Shown here: positions 10,222 through 23,200 of the stretch, piece after piece
Numbering within the stretch: position 1 is the stretch's first letter
Layout of the letters: the number at the start of each line of letters is the position of its first letter
From: Hydractinia symbiolongicarpus
Taxonomy: Eukaryota > Cnidaria > Hydrozoa > Anthoathecata > Hydractiniidae
Direction of reading: 5' to 3'
DNA length: 64,000 nt
Assembly (NCBI RefSeq): GCF_029227915.1
Contig: NC_079887.1
Span: 19,095,650 to 19,159,649, forward strand
The notes under the pieces: model-generated
What the model was told of the DNA's origin: nothing
Seen by the model: only the letters and a program-made list of their open reading frames with translations
The model's database searches: none
Program-made: the position numbers and the translations under genes

Positions 10222-11963
10222 AACGACTTGGAACGTCTTAGGCCATTGACAACAGAAGGATTAGACCAATGGTAACCTGCGCAGTCACGTGGAACCACGT
10301 GATTTACGTGTAAGGCCTTAATTAGGCGTTAAAATGCCACATTACCGTCTTTAGAGGCCCGTGCGCGTAGCTGACGCTGTTTTAAAGCCATGGCGCAACA
10401 AAAAAACACTTGGGACGTCGAAGTCCATTGAGAGAGGAAGGATTAGACCAATATTAACCTGCGCAAGCACGTGGAACTACGTGATTTACGTGTAAGGCTT
10501 TTATTAGGCATCAAAATCCATATTACAGTGTTTGGAGTCCGGTGCGCTTATTTGACGGTGTCTTCAAGCTGTGACGCAACAAAAAACCACTTGGGACGTC
10601 GTAGTCCATTGAGAGTGGAAGGATTAGAGCAATGGTAACCTGCGCAGGCACGTGGAACCACTTGATTTACGTGTAAGGCCTTTATTAGGCGTCAAAAGGC
10701 CACATTACACCCTTTAAAGGCCAATAAGCGCAGTTGACGGTGTTATAAAGCCATGGCGCAATGGAAAACGACTTCGGACGTCGTAGTCCATTGAGAGTGG
10801 AAGGATGAAAGCAATGTTAATCTGCCCAGGCACGTGGAACCACGTGATTTACGTGAAAGGCCGTAATTAGGCGTCAAAATGCCACATTAACGTCTTTAGA
10901 GGCCCGTGCGCGTAGTTGACGGTGTTTTAAAGCCATGGCGCAACAGAAAATCACTTGGGACGTCGAAGTCCATTGGGAGTGGAAAGATTAGACCAATGGT
11001 AATCTGCGCAGGCACGTGGAACCACTTGATTTACGTGAAAGGCCTTTGTTAGAAGTCAAAAGGCCTTATTACGGTCGTTCGAGGCTTGTTAGCGTAGTTG
11101 ACGGTCTTATTACGCCATGGCGCAATGGAAAACGACTTTGAACGTCTTATGCCATTGACAACAGAAGGATTAGACCAATGGTAATCTGCGCAGTCACGTG
11201 AAACCACGTGATTTACGTGTAAGGCCTTAATTAGGCGTCAAAATGCCACATTACCGTCTTTAGAGGCCCGTGCGCGTAGCTGACGGTGTTTTAAAGCCAT
11301 GGCGCAACAAAAAATCACTTGGGACGTCGAAGTCCATTGAGAGAAGAAGGATTAGACCAATATTAACCTGCGCAAGCACGTGGAACTACGTGATTTACGT
11401 GAAAGGCCTTTATTAGGCGTCAAAAGGCCATATTACGGCCTTTAGAAGTCTCTTTGCGTGGTTGACGGTGTTATAAAGCCATGGGCAATGGAAAGACACT
11501 TCGGACGTCGTAGTCCATTAAGAGTGGAAGGATTAGAGCAATGGTAACCTGCGCAGGCACGTGGAGCAACGTGATTTACGTGTAAGGCCTTTGTTAGAAG
11601 TCAAAAGGCAATATTACGGTCGTTCCAGGCTTGTTAGCGTAGTTGACGGTGTTATTACGGCATGGCGCAATGGAAAACGACTTGGAACGTCTTAGGCCAT
11701 TGACAACAGAAGGATTAGACCATTGGTAACCTGCGCAGTCACGTGAAACCACGTGATTTACGTGTAAGGCCTTAATTAGGCGTCAAAATGCCACATTACG
11801 GTCTTTAGAGGCCCTTGCGCGTAGCTGACGGTGTTTTTAAGCCATGGCGCAACAAAAAATCACTTGGGACGTCGAAGTCCTTTGAGAGAGGAAGGATTAG
11901 ACCAATAATAACCTGCGCAAGCACGTGGAACCACTTGATTTACGTGTAAGGCCTTTATTAGGC
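10222..11963. repeat. Long-range segmental copy (block Z), matches 41949-43690
   Basis: Offset 31727 is constant at CTGACGCTG (10371 against 42098) and at the tract with the rare CCCTTGCGCG, GTGTTTTTAAGCC and GAAGTCCTTTGAG variants (near 11814 against 43541). Sharing several private variants over 1.7 kb shows common descent rather than generic satellite similarity. The left limit coincides with the out-of-register junction at 41945. Confidence 0.75.
10285..10302. other. 18-bp dyad TCACGTGGAACCACGTGA in type A monomers (representative)
   Basis: Eight-base arms TCACGTGG and CCACGTGA are perfect inverted repeats around AA, containing two CACGTG sites. Many A monomers from 10 kb onward have this form; several earlier ones read TCACGTGAAACCACGTGA, with 7-base arms. 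Immediately downstream is TTACGTGTAA, a further 4-base-arm dyad. CACGTG is the classic binding core of bHLH and plant bZIP factors; binding here is not shown. Confidence 0.85.
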
Positions 11964-12551
11964 GTCAAAAGGCCATATTACGGCATTTAGAAGTCTCTTT
12001 GCGTGGTTGACGGTGTTATAAAGCCATGGGGCAATGGAAAGACACTTCGGACGTCGTAGTCCATTAAGAGTGGAAGGATTAGAGCAATGGTAACCTGCGC
12101 AGGCACGTGGAGCAACGTGATTTACGTGTAAGGCCTTTGTTAGAAGTCAAAAGGCCATATTACGGTCGTTCCAGGCTTGTTAGCGTAGTTGACGGTGTTA
12201 TTACGCCATGGCGCAATGGAAAACGACTTGGAACGTCTTAGGCCATTGACAACAGAAGGATTAGACCAATGGTAACCTGCGCAGTCACGTGGAACCACGT
12301 GATTTACGTGTAAGGCCTTAATTAGGCGTTAAAATGCCACATTACCGTCTTTAGAGGCCCGTGCGCGTAGCTGACGCTGTTTTAAAGCCATGGCGCAACA
12401 AAAAATCACTTGGGACATCGAAGTCCATTGAGAGAGGAAGGATTAAACCAATATTAACCTGCGCAAGCACGTGGAACTACGTGATTTACGTGTAAGGCTT
12501 TTATTAGGCATCAAAATCCATATTACAGCGTTTGGAGTCCGGTGCGCTTAT

Positions 12552-12733
12552 TTGACGGTGTCTTCAAGCTGTGACGCAACAAAAAACCACTTGGGACGTC
12601 GTAGTCCATTGAGAGTGGAAGGATTAGAGCAATGGTAACCTGCGCAGGCACGTGGAACCACTTGATTTACGTGTAAGGCCTTTATTAGGCGTCAAAAGGC
12701 CACATTACACCCTTTAAAGGCCAATAAGCGCAG
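12552..12733 (+). repeat. Satellite monomer, type G exemplar
   Basis: Type G carries TGTCTTCAAGCTGTGACGC and CAACAAAAAACCACTTGG, then GTGGAAGGATTAGAGCAATG. It follows a B monomer that has lost one base (CAAAATCCAT instead of CAAAATGCCAT), so the B start at 12371 and this start are 181 bp apart. In this part of the array the G-H pair occupies the place taken by C-D in the first hexamer. Confidence 0.85.
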
Positions 12734-12915
12734 TTGACGGTGTTATAAAGCCATGGCGCAATGGAAAACGACTTCGGACGTCGTAGTCCATTGAGAGTGG
12801 AAGGATGAAAGCAATGTTAATCTGCCCAGGCACGTGGAACCACGTGATTTACGTGAAAGGCCGTAATTAGGCGTCAAAATGCCACATTAACGTCTTTAGA
12901 GGCCCGTGCGCGTAG
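12734..12915 (+). repeat. Satellite monomer, type H exemplar
   Basis: Type H follows CCAATAAGCGCAG and carries TTATAAAGCCATGGCGCAA, AACGACTTCGGACG, and the diagnostic GGATGAAAGCAATG in place of GGATTAGACCAATG, followed by TTAATCTGCCCAGG. It is the type that departs furthest from the conserved GATTAGACCAATGG core. A variant with GGAAGATGAAAGC (1 bp shorter) marks both copies of the 1454-bp duplication at 36-39 kb. Confidence 0.85.
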
Positions 12916-14569
12916 TTGACGGTGTTTTAAAGCCATGGCGCAACAGAAAATCACTTGGGACGTCGAAGTCCATTGGGAGTGGAAAGATTAGACCAATGGT
13001 AATCTGCGCAGGCACGTGGAACCACTTGATTTACGTGAAAGGACTTTATTAGGCGTCAAAAGGCCATATTACGGCATTTAGAAGTCTCTTTGCGTGGTTG
13101 ACGGTGTTATAAAGCCATGGGGCAATGGAAAGACACTTCGGACGTCGTAGTCCATTAAGAGTGGAAGGATTAGAGCAATGGTAACCTGCGCAGGCACGTG
13201 GAGCAACGTGATTTACGTGTAAGGCCTTTGTTAGAAGTCAAAAGGCCATATTACGGTCGTTCCAGGCTTGTTAGCGTAGTTGACGGTGTTATTACGCCAT
13301 GGCGCAATGGAAAACGACTTGGAACGTCTTAGGCCATTGACAACAGAAGGATTAGACCAATGATAACCTGCGCAGTCACGTGGAACCACGTGATTTACGT
13401 GTAAGGCCTTAATTAGGCGTTAAAATGCCACATTACCGTCTTTAGAGGCCCGTGCGCGTAGATGACGCTGTTTTAAAGCCATGGCGCAACAAAAAATCAC
13501 TTGGGACATCGAAGTCCATTGAGAGAGGAAGGATTAAACCAATATTAACCTGCGCAAGCACGTGGAACTACGTGATTTACGTGTAAGGCTTTTATTAGGC
13601 ATCAAAATCCATATTACAGCGTTTGGAGTCCGGTGCGCTTATTTGACGGTGTCTTCAAGCTGTGACGCAACAAAAAACCACTTGGGACGTCGTAGTCCAT
13701 TGAGAGTGGAAGGATTAGAGCAATGGTAACCTGCGCAGGCACGTGGAACCACTTGATTTACGTGTAAGGCCTTTATTAGGCGTCAAAAGGCCACATTACA
13801 CCCTTTAAAGGCCAATAAGCGCAGTTGACGGTGTTATAAAGCCATGGCGCAATGGAAAACGACTTCGGACGTCGTAGTCCATTGAGAGTGGAAGGATGAA
13901 AGCAATGTTAATCTGCCCAGGCACGTGGAACCACGTGATTTACGTGAAAGGCCGTAATTAGGCGTCAAAATGCCACATTAACGTCTTTAGAGGCCCGTGC
14001 GCGTAGTTGACGGTGTTTTAAAGCCATGGCGCAACAGAAAATCACTTGGGACGTCGAAGTCCATTGGGAGTGGAAAGATTAGACCAATGGTAATCTGCGC
14101 AGGCACGTGGAACCACTTGATTTACGTGAAAGGCCTTTGTTAGAAGTCAAAAGGCCTTATTACGGTCGTTCGAGGCTTGTTAGCGTAGTTGACGGTCTTA
14201 TTACGCCATGGCGCAATGGAAAACGACTTTGAACGTCTTAGGCCATTGACAACAGAAGGATTTGACCAATATTAACCTGCGCAAGCACGTGGAACTACGT
14301 GATTTACGTGAAAGGCCTTTATTAGGCGTCAAAAGGCCATATTACGGCCTTTAGAAGTCTCTTTGCGTGGTTGACGGTGTTATAAAGCCATGGGCAATGG
14401 AAAGACACTTCGGACGTCGTAGTCCATTAAGAGTGGAAGGATTAGAGCAATGGTAACCTGCGCAGGCACGTGGAGCAACGTGATTTACGTGTAAGGCCTT
14501 TGTTAGAAGTCAAAAGGCAATATTACGGTCGTTCCAGGCTTGTTAGCGTAGTTGACGGTGTTATTACGG

Positions 14570-17500
14570 CATGGCGCAATGGAAAACGACTTGGAACGTC
14601 TTAGGCCATTGACAACAGAAGGATTAGACCAATGGTAACCTGCGCAGTCACGTGGAACCACGTGATTTACGTGTAAGGCCTTAATTAGGCGTTAAAATGC
14701 CACATTACCGTCTTTAGAGGCCCGTGCGCGTAGCTGACGCTGTTTTAAGGCCATGGCGCAACAAAAAATCACTTGGGACGTCGAAGTCCATTGAGAGAGG
14801 AAGGATTAAACCAATATTAACCTGCGCAAGCACGTGGAACTACGTGATTTACGTGTAAGGCTTTTATTAGGCATCAAAATCCATATTACAGCGTTTGGAG
14901 TCCGGTGCGCTTATTTGACGGTGTTTTAAAGCTGTGACGCAACAAAAAACCACTTGGGACGTCGTAGTCCATTGAGAGTGGAAGGATTAGAGCAATGGTA
15001 ACCTGCGCAGGCACGTGGAACCACTTGATTTACGTGTAAGGCCTTTATTAGGCGTCAAAAGGCCACATTACACCCTTTAAAGGCCAATAAGCGCAGTTGA
15101 CGATGTTATAAAGCCATGGCGCAATGGAAAACGACTTCGGACGTCGTAGTCCATTGAGAGTGGAAGGATGAAAGCAATGTTAATCTGCCCAGGCACGTGG
15201 AACCACGTGATTTACGTGAAAGGCCGTAATTAGGCGTCAAAATGCCACATTAACGTCTTTAGAGGCCCGTGCGCGTAGTTGACGGTGTTTTAAAGCCATG
15301 GCGCAACAGAAAATCACTTGGGACGTCGAAGTCCATTGGGAGTGGAAAGATTAGACCAATGGTAATCTGCGCAGGCACGTGGAACCACTTGATTTACGTG
15401 AAAGGACTTTATTAGGCGTCAAAAGGCCATATTACGGCCTTTAGAGGTCTCTTAGCGTGGTTGACGGTGTTATAAAGCCATGGGGCAATGGAAAGCCACT
15501 TCGGACGTAGTAGTCCATTAAGAGTGGAAGGATTAGAGCAATGGTAACCTGCGCAGGCACGTGGAGCAACGTGATTTACCTGTAAGGCCTTTGTTAGAAG
15601 TCAAAAGGCCATATTACGGTCGTTCGAGGCTTGTTAGCGTAGTTGACGGTGTTATTACGCCATGGCGCAATGGAAAACGACTTGGAACGTCTTAGGCCAT
15701 TGACAACAGAAGGATTAGACCAATGGTAACCTGCGCAGTCACGTGAAACCACGTGATTTACGTGTAAGACCTTAATTAGGCGTCAAAATGCCACATTACC
15801 GTCTTTAGAGGCCCGTGCGCGTAGCTGACGGTGTTTTAAAGCCATGGCGCAACAAAAAATCACTTGGGACGTCGAAGTCCATTGAGAGAGGAAGGATTAG
15901 ACCAATATTAACCTGCGCAAGCACGTGGAACTACGTGATTTACGTGTAAGGCTTTTACTAGGCATCAGAAGGCCATATTACACCGTTTAGAGGACCGTGC
16001 GCGTACTTAACGGTGTTTTAAAGCTGTGACGAAACGGAAAACAACTTGGGACGTCGTAGTCCATTGAGAGTGGAAGGATTAGACCAATATTAACCTGCGC
16101 AAGCCCGTGGAACTACGTGATTTACGTGTAAGGCTTTTATTAGGCATCAAAATCCATATTACAGCGTTTGGAGTCCGGTGCGCTTATTTGACGGTGTCTT
16201 CAAGCTGTGACGCAACAAAAAACCACTTGGGACGTCGTAGTCCATTGAGAGTGGAAGGATTAGAGCAATGGTAACCTGCGCAGGCACGTGGAACCACTTG
16301 ATTTACGTGTAAGGCCTTTATTAGGCGTCAAAAGGCCACATTACACCCTTTAAAGGCCAATAAGCGCAGTTGACGGTGTTATAAAGCCATGGCGCAATGG
16401 AAAACGACTTCGGACGTCGTAGTCCATTGAGAGTGGAAGGATGAAAGCAATGGTAACCTGCGCAGGCACGTGGAACCACGTGATTTACGTGTAAGGCCTT
16501 AATTATGCGTCGAAATGCCACATTACCGTCTTTAGAGGCCGGTGCGCGTAGGTGACGGTGTTTTAAAGCCATGGCGCAACAGAAAATCACTTTGGACGTC
16601 GAAGTCCATTGAGAGTGGAAAGATTAGACCAATGGTAATCTGCGCAGGCACGTGGAACCACTTGATTTACGTGAAAGGACTTTATTAGGCGTCAAAAAGC
16701 CATATTACGGCCTTTAGAGGTTTCTTAGCGTGGTTGACGGTGTTATAAAGCCATGCGGGAATGGAAAGCCACTTTGGACGTCGTAGTCCATTAAGAGCGG
16801 AAGGAGTAGAGCAATGGTAACCTGCGCAAGCACGTGGAACTACTTGATTTACGTGTAAGGCCTTTATTAGGCGTCAAAATGCCAAATTACCGTCTTTAGA
16901 GGCCCGTGCGCGTAGCTGACGGTGTTTTAAAGACGTGGCGCAACAGAAAATCACTTGGGACGCCGAAGTCCATTGAGACTGGAAAGATTAGACCAATATT
17001 AGCTTGCGCAAGCACGTGGAACTACGTGATTTACGTGTAAGGCTGTTATTAGGCATCAAAAGGCCATATTGCAGCGTTTAGAGGCCCGTGCGCGTAGTTG
17101 ACAGTGTTTTAAAGCCGTGACGCAACGGAAAACCACGTGGGACGTCGTAGTCCATTGAGAGTGGTAGGATTAGACCAATGGTAACCTGCGCAGGCACGTG
17201 GAACCACGTCATTTACGTGCAAGGCTTTTATTAAGCATCAAAAGGCCATATTACAGTAGTTAGAGGCCTGTACACGTAGTTGACGGTGTTAAAAGGGTAT
17301 GCCGCAATGGAAAGCCACTTCGGACGTCGTAGTCCATTAAGAGTGGAAGGATTAGAGCAATGGTAACCTGCGCAGGCACGTGGAGCAACGTGATTTACGT
17401 GTAAGGCCTTTGTTAGAAGTCAAAAGGCCATATTACGGTCGTTCCAGGCTTGTTAGCGTAGTTGACGGTGTTATTACGCCATGGCGCAATGGAAAACGAC

Positions 17501-20238
17501 TTGGAACGTCTTAGGCCATTGACAACAGAAGGATTAGACCAATGGTAACCTGCGCAGTCACGTGGAACCACGTGATTTACGTGTAAGGCCTTAATTAGGC
17601 GTCAAAATGCCACATTACCATCTTTAGAGGCCCGTGCGCGTAGCTGACGCTGTTTTAAAGCCATGGCGCAACAAAAAATCACTTGGGACGTCGAAGTCCA
17701 TTGAGAGAGGAAGGATTAGACCAATATTAACCTGCGCAAGCACGTGGAACTACGTGATTTACGTGTAAGGCTGTTATTAGGCATCAAAAGGCCATATTGC
17801 AGCGTTTAGAGGCCCGTGCGCGTAGTTGACAGTGTTTTAAAGCCGTGACGCAACGGAAAACCACGTGGGACGTCGTAGTCCATTGAGAGTGGTAGGATTA
17901 GACCAATGGTAACCTGCGCAGGCACGTGGAACCACGTCATTTACGTGCAAGGCTTTTATTAAGCATCAAAAGGCCATATTACAGTAGTTAGAGGCCTGTA
18001 CACGTAGTTGACGGTGTTAAAAGGGTATGCCGCAATGGAAAGCCACTTCGGACGTCGTAGTCCATTAAGAGTGGAAGGATTAGAGCAATGGTAACCTGCG
18101 CAGGCACGTGGAGCAACGTGATTTACGTGTAAGGCCTTTGTTAGAAGTCAAAAGGCCATATTACGGTCGTTCCAGGCTTGTTAGCGTAGTTGACGGTGTT
18201 ATTACGCCATGGCGCAATGGAAAACGACTTGGAACGTCTTAGGCCATTGACAACAGAAGGATTAGACCAATGGTAACCTGCGCAGTCACGTGGAACCACG
18301 TGATTTACGTGTAAGGCCTTAATTAGGCGTCAAAATGCCACATTACCATCTTTAGAGGCCCGTGCGCGTAGCTGACGCTGTTTTAAAGCCATGGCGCAAC
18401 AAAAAATCACTTGGGACGTCGAAGTCCATTGAGAGAGGAAGGATTAGACCAATATTAACCTGCGCAAGCACGTGGAACTACGTGATTTACGTGTAAGGCT
18501 TTTATTAGGCATCAAAATCCATATTACAGCGTTTGGAGTCCGGTGCGCTTATTTGACGGTGTCTTCAAGCTGTGACGCAACAAAAAACCACTTGGGACGT
18601 CGTAGTCCATTGAGAGTGGAAGGATTAGAGCAATGGTAACCTGCGCAGGCACGTGGAACCACTTGATTTACGTGTAAGGCCTTTATTAGGCGTCAAAAGG
18701 CCACATTATACCCTTTAAAAGCCAATAAGCGCAGTTGACGGTGTTATAAAGCCATGGCGCAATGGAAAACGACTTCGGACGTCGTAGTCCATTGAGAGTG
18801 GAAGGATGAAAGCAATGTTAATCTGCCCAGGCACGTGGAACCACGTGATTTACGTGAAAGGCCGTAATTAGGCGTCAAAATGCCACATTAACGTCTTTAG
18901 AGGCCCGTGCGCGTAGTTGACGGTGTTTTAAAGCCATGGCGCAACAGAAAATCACTTGGGACGACGAAGTCCATTGAGAGTGGAAAGATTAGACCAATGG
19001 TAATCTGCGCAGGCACGTGGAACCACTTGATTTACGTGAAAGGACTTTATTAGGCGTCAAAAGGCCATATTACGGCCTTTAGAGGTCTCTTAGCGTGGTT
19101 GACGGTGTTATAAAGCCCTGGGGCAATGGAAAGCCACTTCGGACGTCGTAGTCCGTTAAGAGTGGAAGGAATAGAGCAATGGTAACCTGCGCAAGCACAT
19201 GGAACCACTTGATTTACGTGTAAGGCTTTTATTAGGCATCAAAAGGCCATATTGCAGCGTTTAGAGGCCCGTGCGCGTAGTTGACAGTGTTTTAAAGCCG
19301 TGACGCAACGGAAAACCACGTGGGACGTCGTAGTCCATTGAGAGTGGAAAGATTAGACCAATGGTAACCTGCGCATGCCCGTGGAACCACGTCATTTACG
19401 TGCAAGGCTTTTATTAAGCATCAAAAGGCCATATTACAGTAGTTAGAGGCCTGTACACGTAGTTGACGGTGTTAAAAGGGTATGCCGCAATGGAAAGCCA
19501 CTTCGGACGTCGCATTCCATTGAGAGTGGATGGATTAGACCAATGGTAACCTACGCAGGAGCGTGGAGCCACTTGATTTACGTGTAAGGCCTTTGTTAGA
19601 AGTCAAAAGGCCTTATTACGGTCGTTCGAGGCTTGTTAGCGTAGTTGACGGTCTTATTACGCCATGGCGCAATGGAAAACGACTTTGAACGTCTTATGCC
19701 ATTGACAACAGAAGGATTAGACCAATGGTAATCTGCGCAGTCACGTGAAACCACGTGATTTACGTGTAAGGCCTTAATTAGGCGTCAAAATGCCACATTA
19801 CCGTCTTTAGAGGCCCGTGCGCGTAGCTGACGGTGTTTTAAAGCCATGGCGCAACAAAAAATCACTTGGGACGTCGAAGTCCATTGAGAGAAGAAGGATT
19901 AGACCAATATTAACCTGCGCAAGCACGTGGAACTACGTGATTTATGTGTAAGGCTTTTATTAGGCATCAGAAGGCCATATTACACCGTTTAGAGGACCGT
20001 GCGCGTACTTAACGGTGTTTTAAAGCCGTGACGCAACGGAAAACCACTTGGGACGTCGTAGTCCATTGACAACAGAAGGATTAGACCAATGGTAACCTGC
20101 GCAGTCACGTGGAACCACGTGATTTACGTGTAAGGCCTTAATTAGGCGTCAAAATGCCACATTACCGTCTTTAGAGGCCCGTGCGCGTAGCTGACGGTGT
20201 TTTAAAGCCATGGCGCAACAAAAAATCACTTGGGACAT
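14570..20238. repeat. Long-range segmental copy (block X), matches about 44116-49056
   Basis: Offset 29546 holds from about 14570 (including the shared TTTTAAGGCC and TGTTTTAAAGCTG variants) through 15395, 16321 and 17000, then becomes 28818 after a private 728-bp duplication in this copy. It continues to about 20238, where GACATCGAAG here opposes GACATCGTAG there. A second partial copy lies at 58.22-60.69 kb. Variants shared by the 46 kb and 58 kb copies but not here (AAATTAACG near 46430, GTGCACGTAG near 47729) show that those two are closer relatives. Confidence 0.8.
17010..18465. repeat. Four-monomer (728-bp) tandem duplication, recent
   Basis: The tract with AAAAGGGTATGCC joined to the TTAAGAG/AGAGCAATGG type occurs at 17283 and again at 18011, 728 bp apart. 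GGCTGTTATTAGG and the rare ATTACCATC occur in both copies. I saw no difference between the copies in the parts I compared. The paralogous blocks at 46.6-47.3 kb and 58.4-59.1 kb have one copy only, so this duplication arose after those blocks separated. Confidence 0.85.
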
Positions 20239-23200
20239 CGAAGTCCATTGAGAGAGGAAGGATTAGACCAATAATAACCTGCGCAAGCACGTGGAACCAC
20301 TTGATTTACGTGTAAGGCCTTTATTAGGCACCAAAATGCCATATTACAGCGTTTGGAGGCCCGTGCGCGTATTTGACGGTGTCTTCAAGCTGTGACGCAA
20401 CGGAAAACCACTTGGGACGTCGTAGTCCATAGAGACTGGAATGATTAAACCAATGGTAACCTGCGCAGGCACGTGGAACCACTTGACTTACGTGAAAGGA
20501 TTTTATTAGGCGTCAAAAGGCCATATTACGGCCTTTAGAAGTCTCTTAGAGTGGTTGACGGTGTTATAAAGCCATGGGGCAATGGAAAGCCATTTCGGAC
20601 GTCGTAGTCCATTAAGAGTGGAAGGATTAGAGCAATGGTAACCTGCGCAGGCACGTGGAGCAACGTGATTTACGTGTAAGGCCTTTATTAGGCATCAAAA
20701 TGCCGTATTACAGCGTTTGGAGGCCCGTGCGCGTATTTGACGGTGTCTTCAAGCTGTGACGCAACAAAAAACCACTTGGGACGTCGTAGTCCATTGAGAG
20801 TGGAAGGATTAGACCAATGGTAACCTACTCAGGCACGTGGAACCACTTGATTTACGTGAAAGGACTTTATTAGGCGTCAAAAGGCCATATTACGGCCTTT
20901 AGAGGTATCTTAGCGTGGTTGATGGAGTTATAAATCCATGGGGCAATGGAAAACGGCTTCAGACGTCGTAGTCCATTGAGAGTGGAAGGATTGGACCAAT
21001 GGTAACCTACGCAGGCGCGTGGAGGCACTTGATTAACGTGTAAGGCCTTTATTAGGCATCATAATGCCATATTACGTTCGTTCGAGGTTTGTTAGCGTAG
21101 TTGACGGAGTTATTACGCCATGGCGAAATGGAAAACGACTTGGAACGTCTTAGGCCATTGACAACAGAAGGATTAGACCAATGGTAAGCTGTGTAGGCAC
21201 GTGGAACCACGTGATTTACGTGTAAGGTCTTAATTAGGCGTCAAAATGCCACATTACCGTCTTTAGAGGTCCTTGCGCGTAGCTGACGGTGTTTTAAAGC
21301 CATGGCGCAACAGAAAATCACTTGGGACGTCGAAGTCCATTGAGAGTGGAAAGATTAGACCAATGGTAACCTGCGCAAGCACGTGGAACCACTTGATTTA
21401 CGTGTAAGGCCTTTATTAGGCATCAAAATCCATATTACAGCGTTTGGAGTCCCGTGCGCTTATTTGACGGTGTCTTCAAGCTGTGACGCAACAAAAAACC
21501 ACTTGGGACGTCGTAGTCCATTGAGAGTGGAAGGATTAAACCAATGGTAACCTGTGCAGGCACGTGGAACCACTTGACTTACGTGAAAGGATTTTATTAG
21601 GCGTCAAAAGGCCATATTACGGCCTTTAGAAGTCTCTTAGCGTGGTTGACGGTGTTATAAAGCCATGAGGCAATGGAAAGCCACTTCGGACGTCGTAGTC
21701 CATTAAGAGTGGAAGGATTAGAGCAATGGTAACCTGCGCAGGCACGTGGAGCAACGTGATTTACGTGTAAGGCCTTTGTTAGAAGTCAAAAGGCCGTATT
21801 ACGGTCGTTCGAGGCTTGTTAGCGTAGTTGAAGGTGTTATTACGCCATAGCGAAATGGAAAACGACTTGGAACGTCTTAGGCCATTGACAACAGAAGGAT
21901 TAGACCAATGGTAACCTGCGCAGGCACGTGGAACCACGTGATTTACGCGAAAGGCCTTAATTAGGCGTCAAAATGCCACATTACCGTCTTTAGAGGCCCA
22001 TGCGCGTAGTTGACGGTGTTTTAAAGCCTTGACGCAATGGAAAACCACTTGGGACGTCGTAGTCCATTGTAAGTGGAAGGATTAGACCAATGGTAACCAG
22101 CCCAGGCACGTGGAACCACGTGAATTACCTGTAAGGCCTTTATTAGGCGTCAAAAGGCCACATTACACGCTTTAGAGGCCTGTTAGCGCAGTTGACGGTG
22201 TTATAAAGCCATGGCGCAACAGAAAATCACTTGGGACGTCGAAGTCCATTGAGAGTAAAAAGATTAGACCAATGGTAACCTGCGCAGGCACGTGGAATCA
22301 CGTCATTTACGTGCAAGGCTTTTGTTAAGCATAAAAAGGCCATATTAAGGTAGTTAGAGGCCTGTAAACGTAGTTGACGGTGTTAAAAGGGTATGCCGCA
22401 ATGGAAAGCCATTTCGGACGTCGTAGTCCATTGAGAGTGAAAGGATTAGACCAATGGTAACCTACGCAGGCGCGTGGAGCCACTTGATTTACGTGTAAAG
22501 CCTTTATTAGGCATCAAAATGCCATATTACAGCGTTTAGAGGACCGTGCGCGTAGTTAACGGTGTTTTAAAGCCATGGCGCAACAGAAAATCACTTGGGA
22601 CGTCGAAGTCCATTGAGAGTGAAAAGATTAGACCAAAATTAACCTGCGCAAGCACGTGGAACTACGTGATTTACGTGTAAGGCTTTTATTGGGCATCAGA
22701 AGGCCATTATACAGCGTTTGGAGGTCCGTGCACGTAGTTGACAGTGTTTTCAAGCCGTGACGCAACGGAAAACCACTTGGGACGTCGTAGTTCATTGAGA
22801 GTGGAAGCATTAGACCAATGGTAACCTGCGCAGGCACGTGGAACCACGTCATTTACGTGCAAGGCTTTTATTAAGCATCAAAAGGCCATATTACAGTAGT
22901 TAGAGGCCTGTACACGTGGTTGACGGTGTTAAAAGGGTATACCACAATGGAAAGCCACTTCGGACGTCGTAGTCCATTGAGAGTGGAAGGATTAGACCAA
23001 TGGTAACCTACGCAGGCGCGTGGAGCCACTTGATTTACGTGTAAATCCTTTATTAGGCATCTAAATGCCATATTACAGCGTTTAGAGGACCGTGCGCGTA
23101 GTTAACGGTGTTTTAAAGCCGTGACTCAACGGAAAACCACTTGGGACGTCGTAGTCCATTGAGACTGGAAAGATTAGACCAATGGTAACCTGCGCAGGCA

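Larger units (their letters stand above)
9900..12000. repeat. Segment repeated at 2000-bp offset (11 monomers minus 2 bp)
   Basis: The unusual tag ACGGCATTTAGAAGTCTC starts at 9980 and again at 11980, and flanking sequence is collinear on the right for more than 1 kb (GACACTTCGG, GGTCGTTCCAGG, CTGACGCTG). The copies differ by occasional bases, for example GACGATG near 10192 against GACGGTG near 12192. The same tag at 13071 is the 1091-bp copy. Confidence 0.7.
12007..14188. repeat. Two successive 6-monomer higher-order units, order F-A-B-G-H-E, 1091 bp each
   Basis: Type starts within the first unit are F 12007, A 12189, B 12371, G 12552, H 12734 and E 12916; the next F is at 13098, exactly 1091 bp (six monomers minus one base) later. 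Comparable tracts repeat at this offset from about 11950 to about 14131, with few substitutions: GGTAACC becomes GATAACC near 13363, and TAGCTGACG becomes TAGATGACG near 13460. This is the clearest discrete higher-order unit in the window and the reason for proposing a hexamer base. A related unit lies at 39.2-40.3 kb (offset 26195). Confidence 0.85.

Noticed and set aside
22700-22720. CCATTATACAG instead of CCATATTACAG as a possible insertion
   Set aside because: Same length; a local base change shared with the copies at 56.06 and 63.70 kb, so it is an inherited variant, not a separate element.
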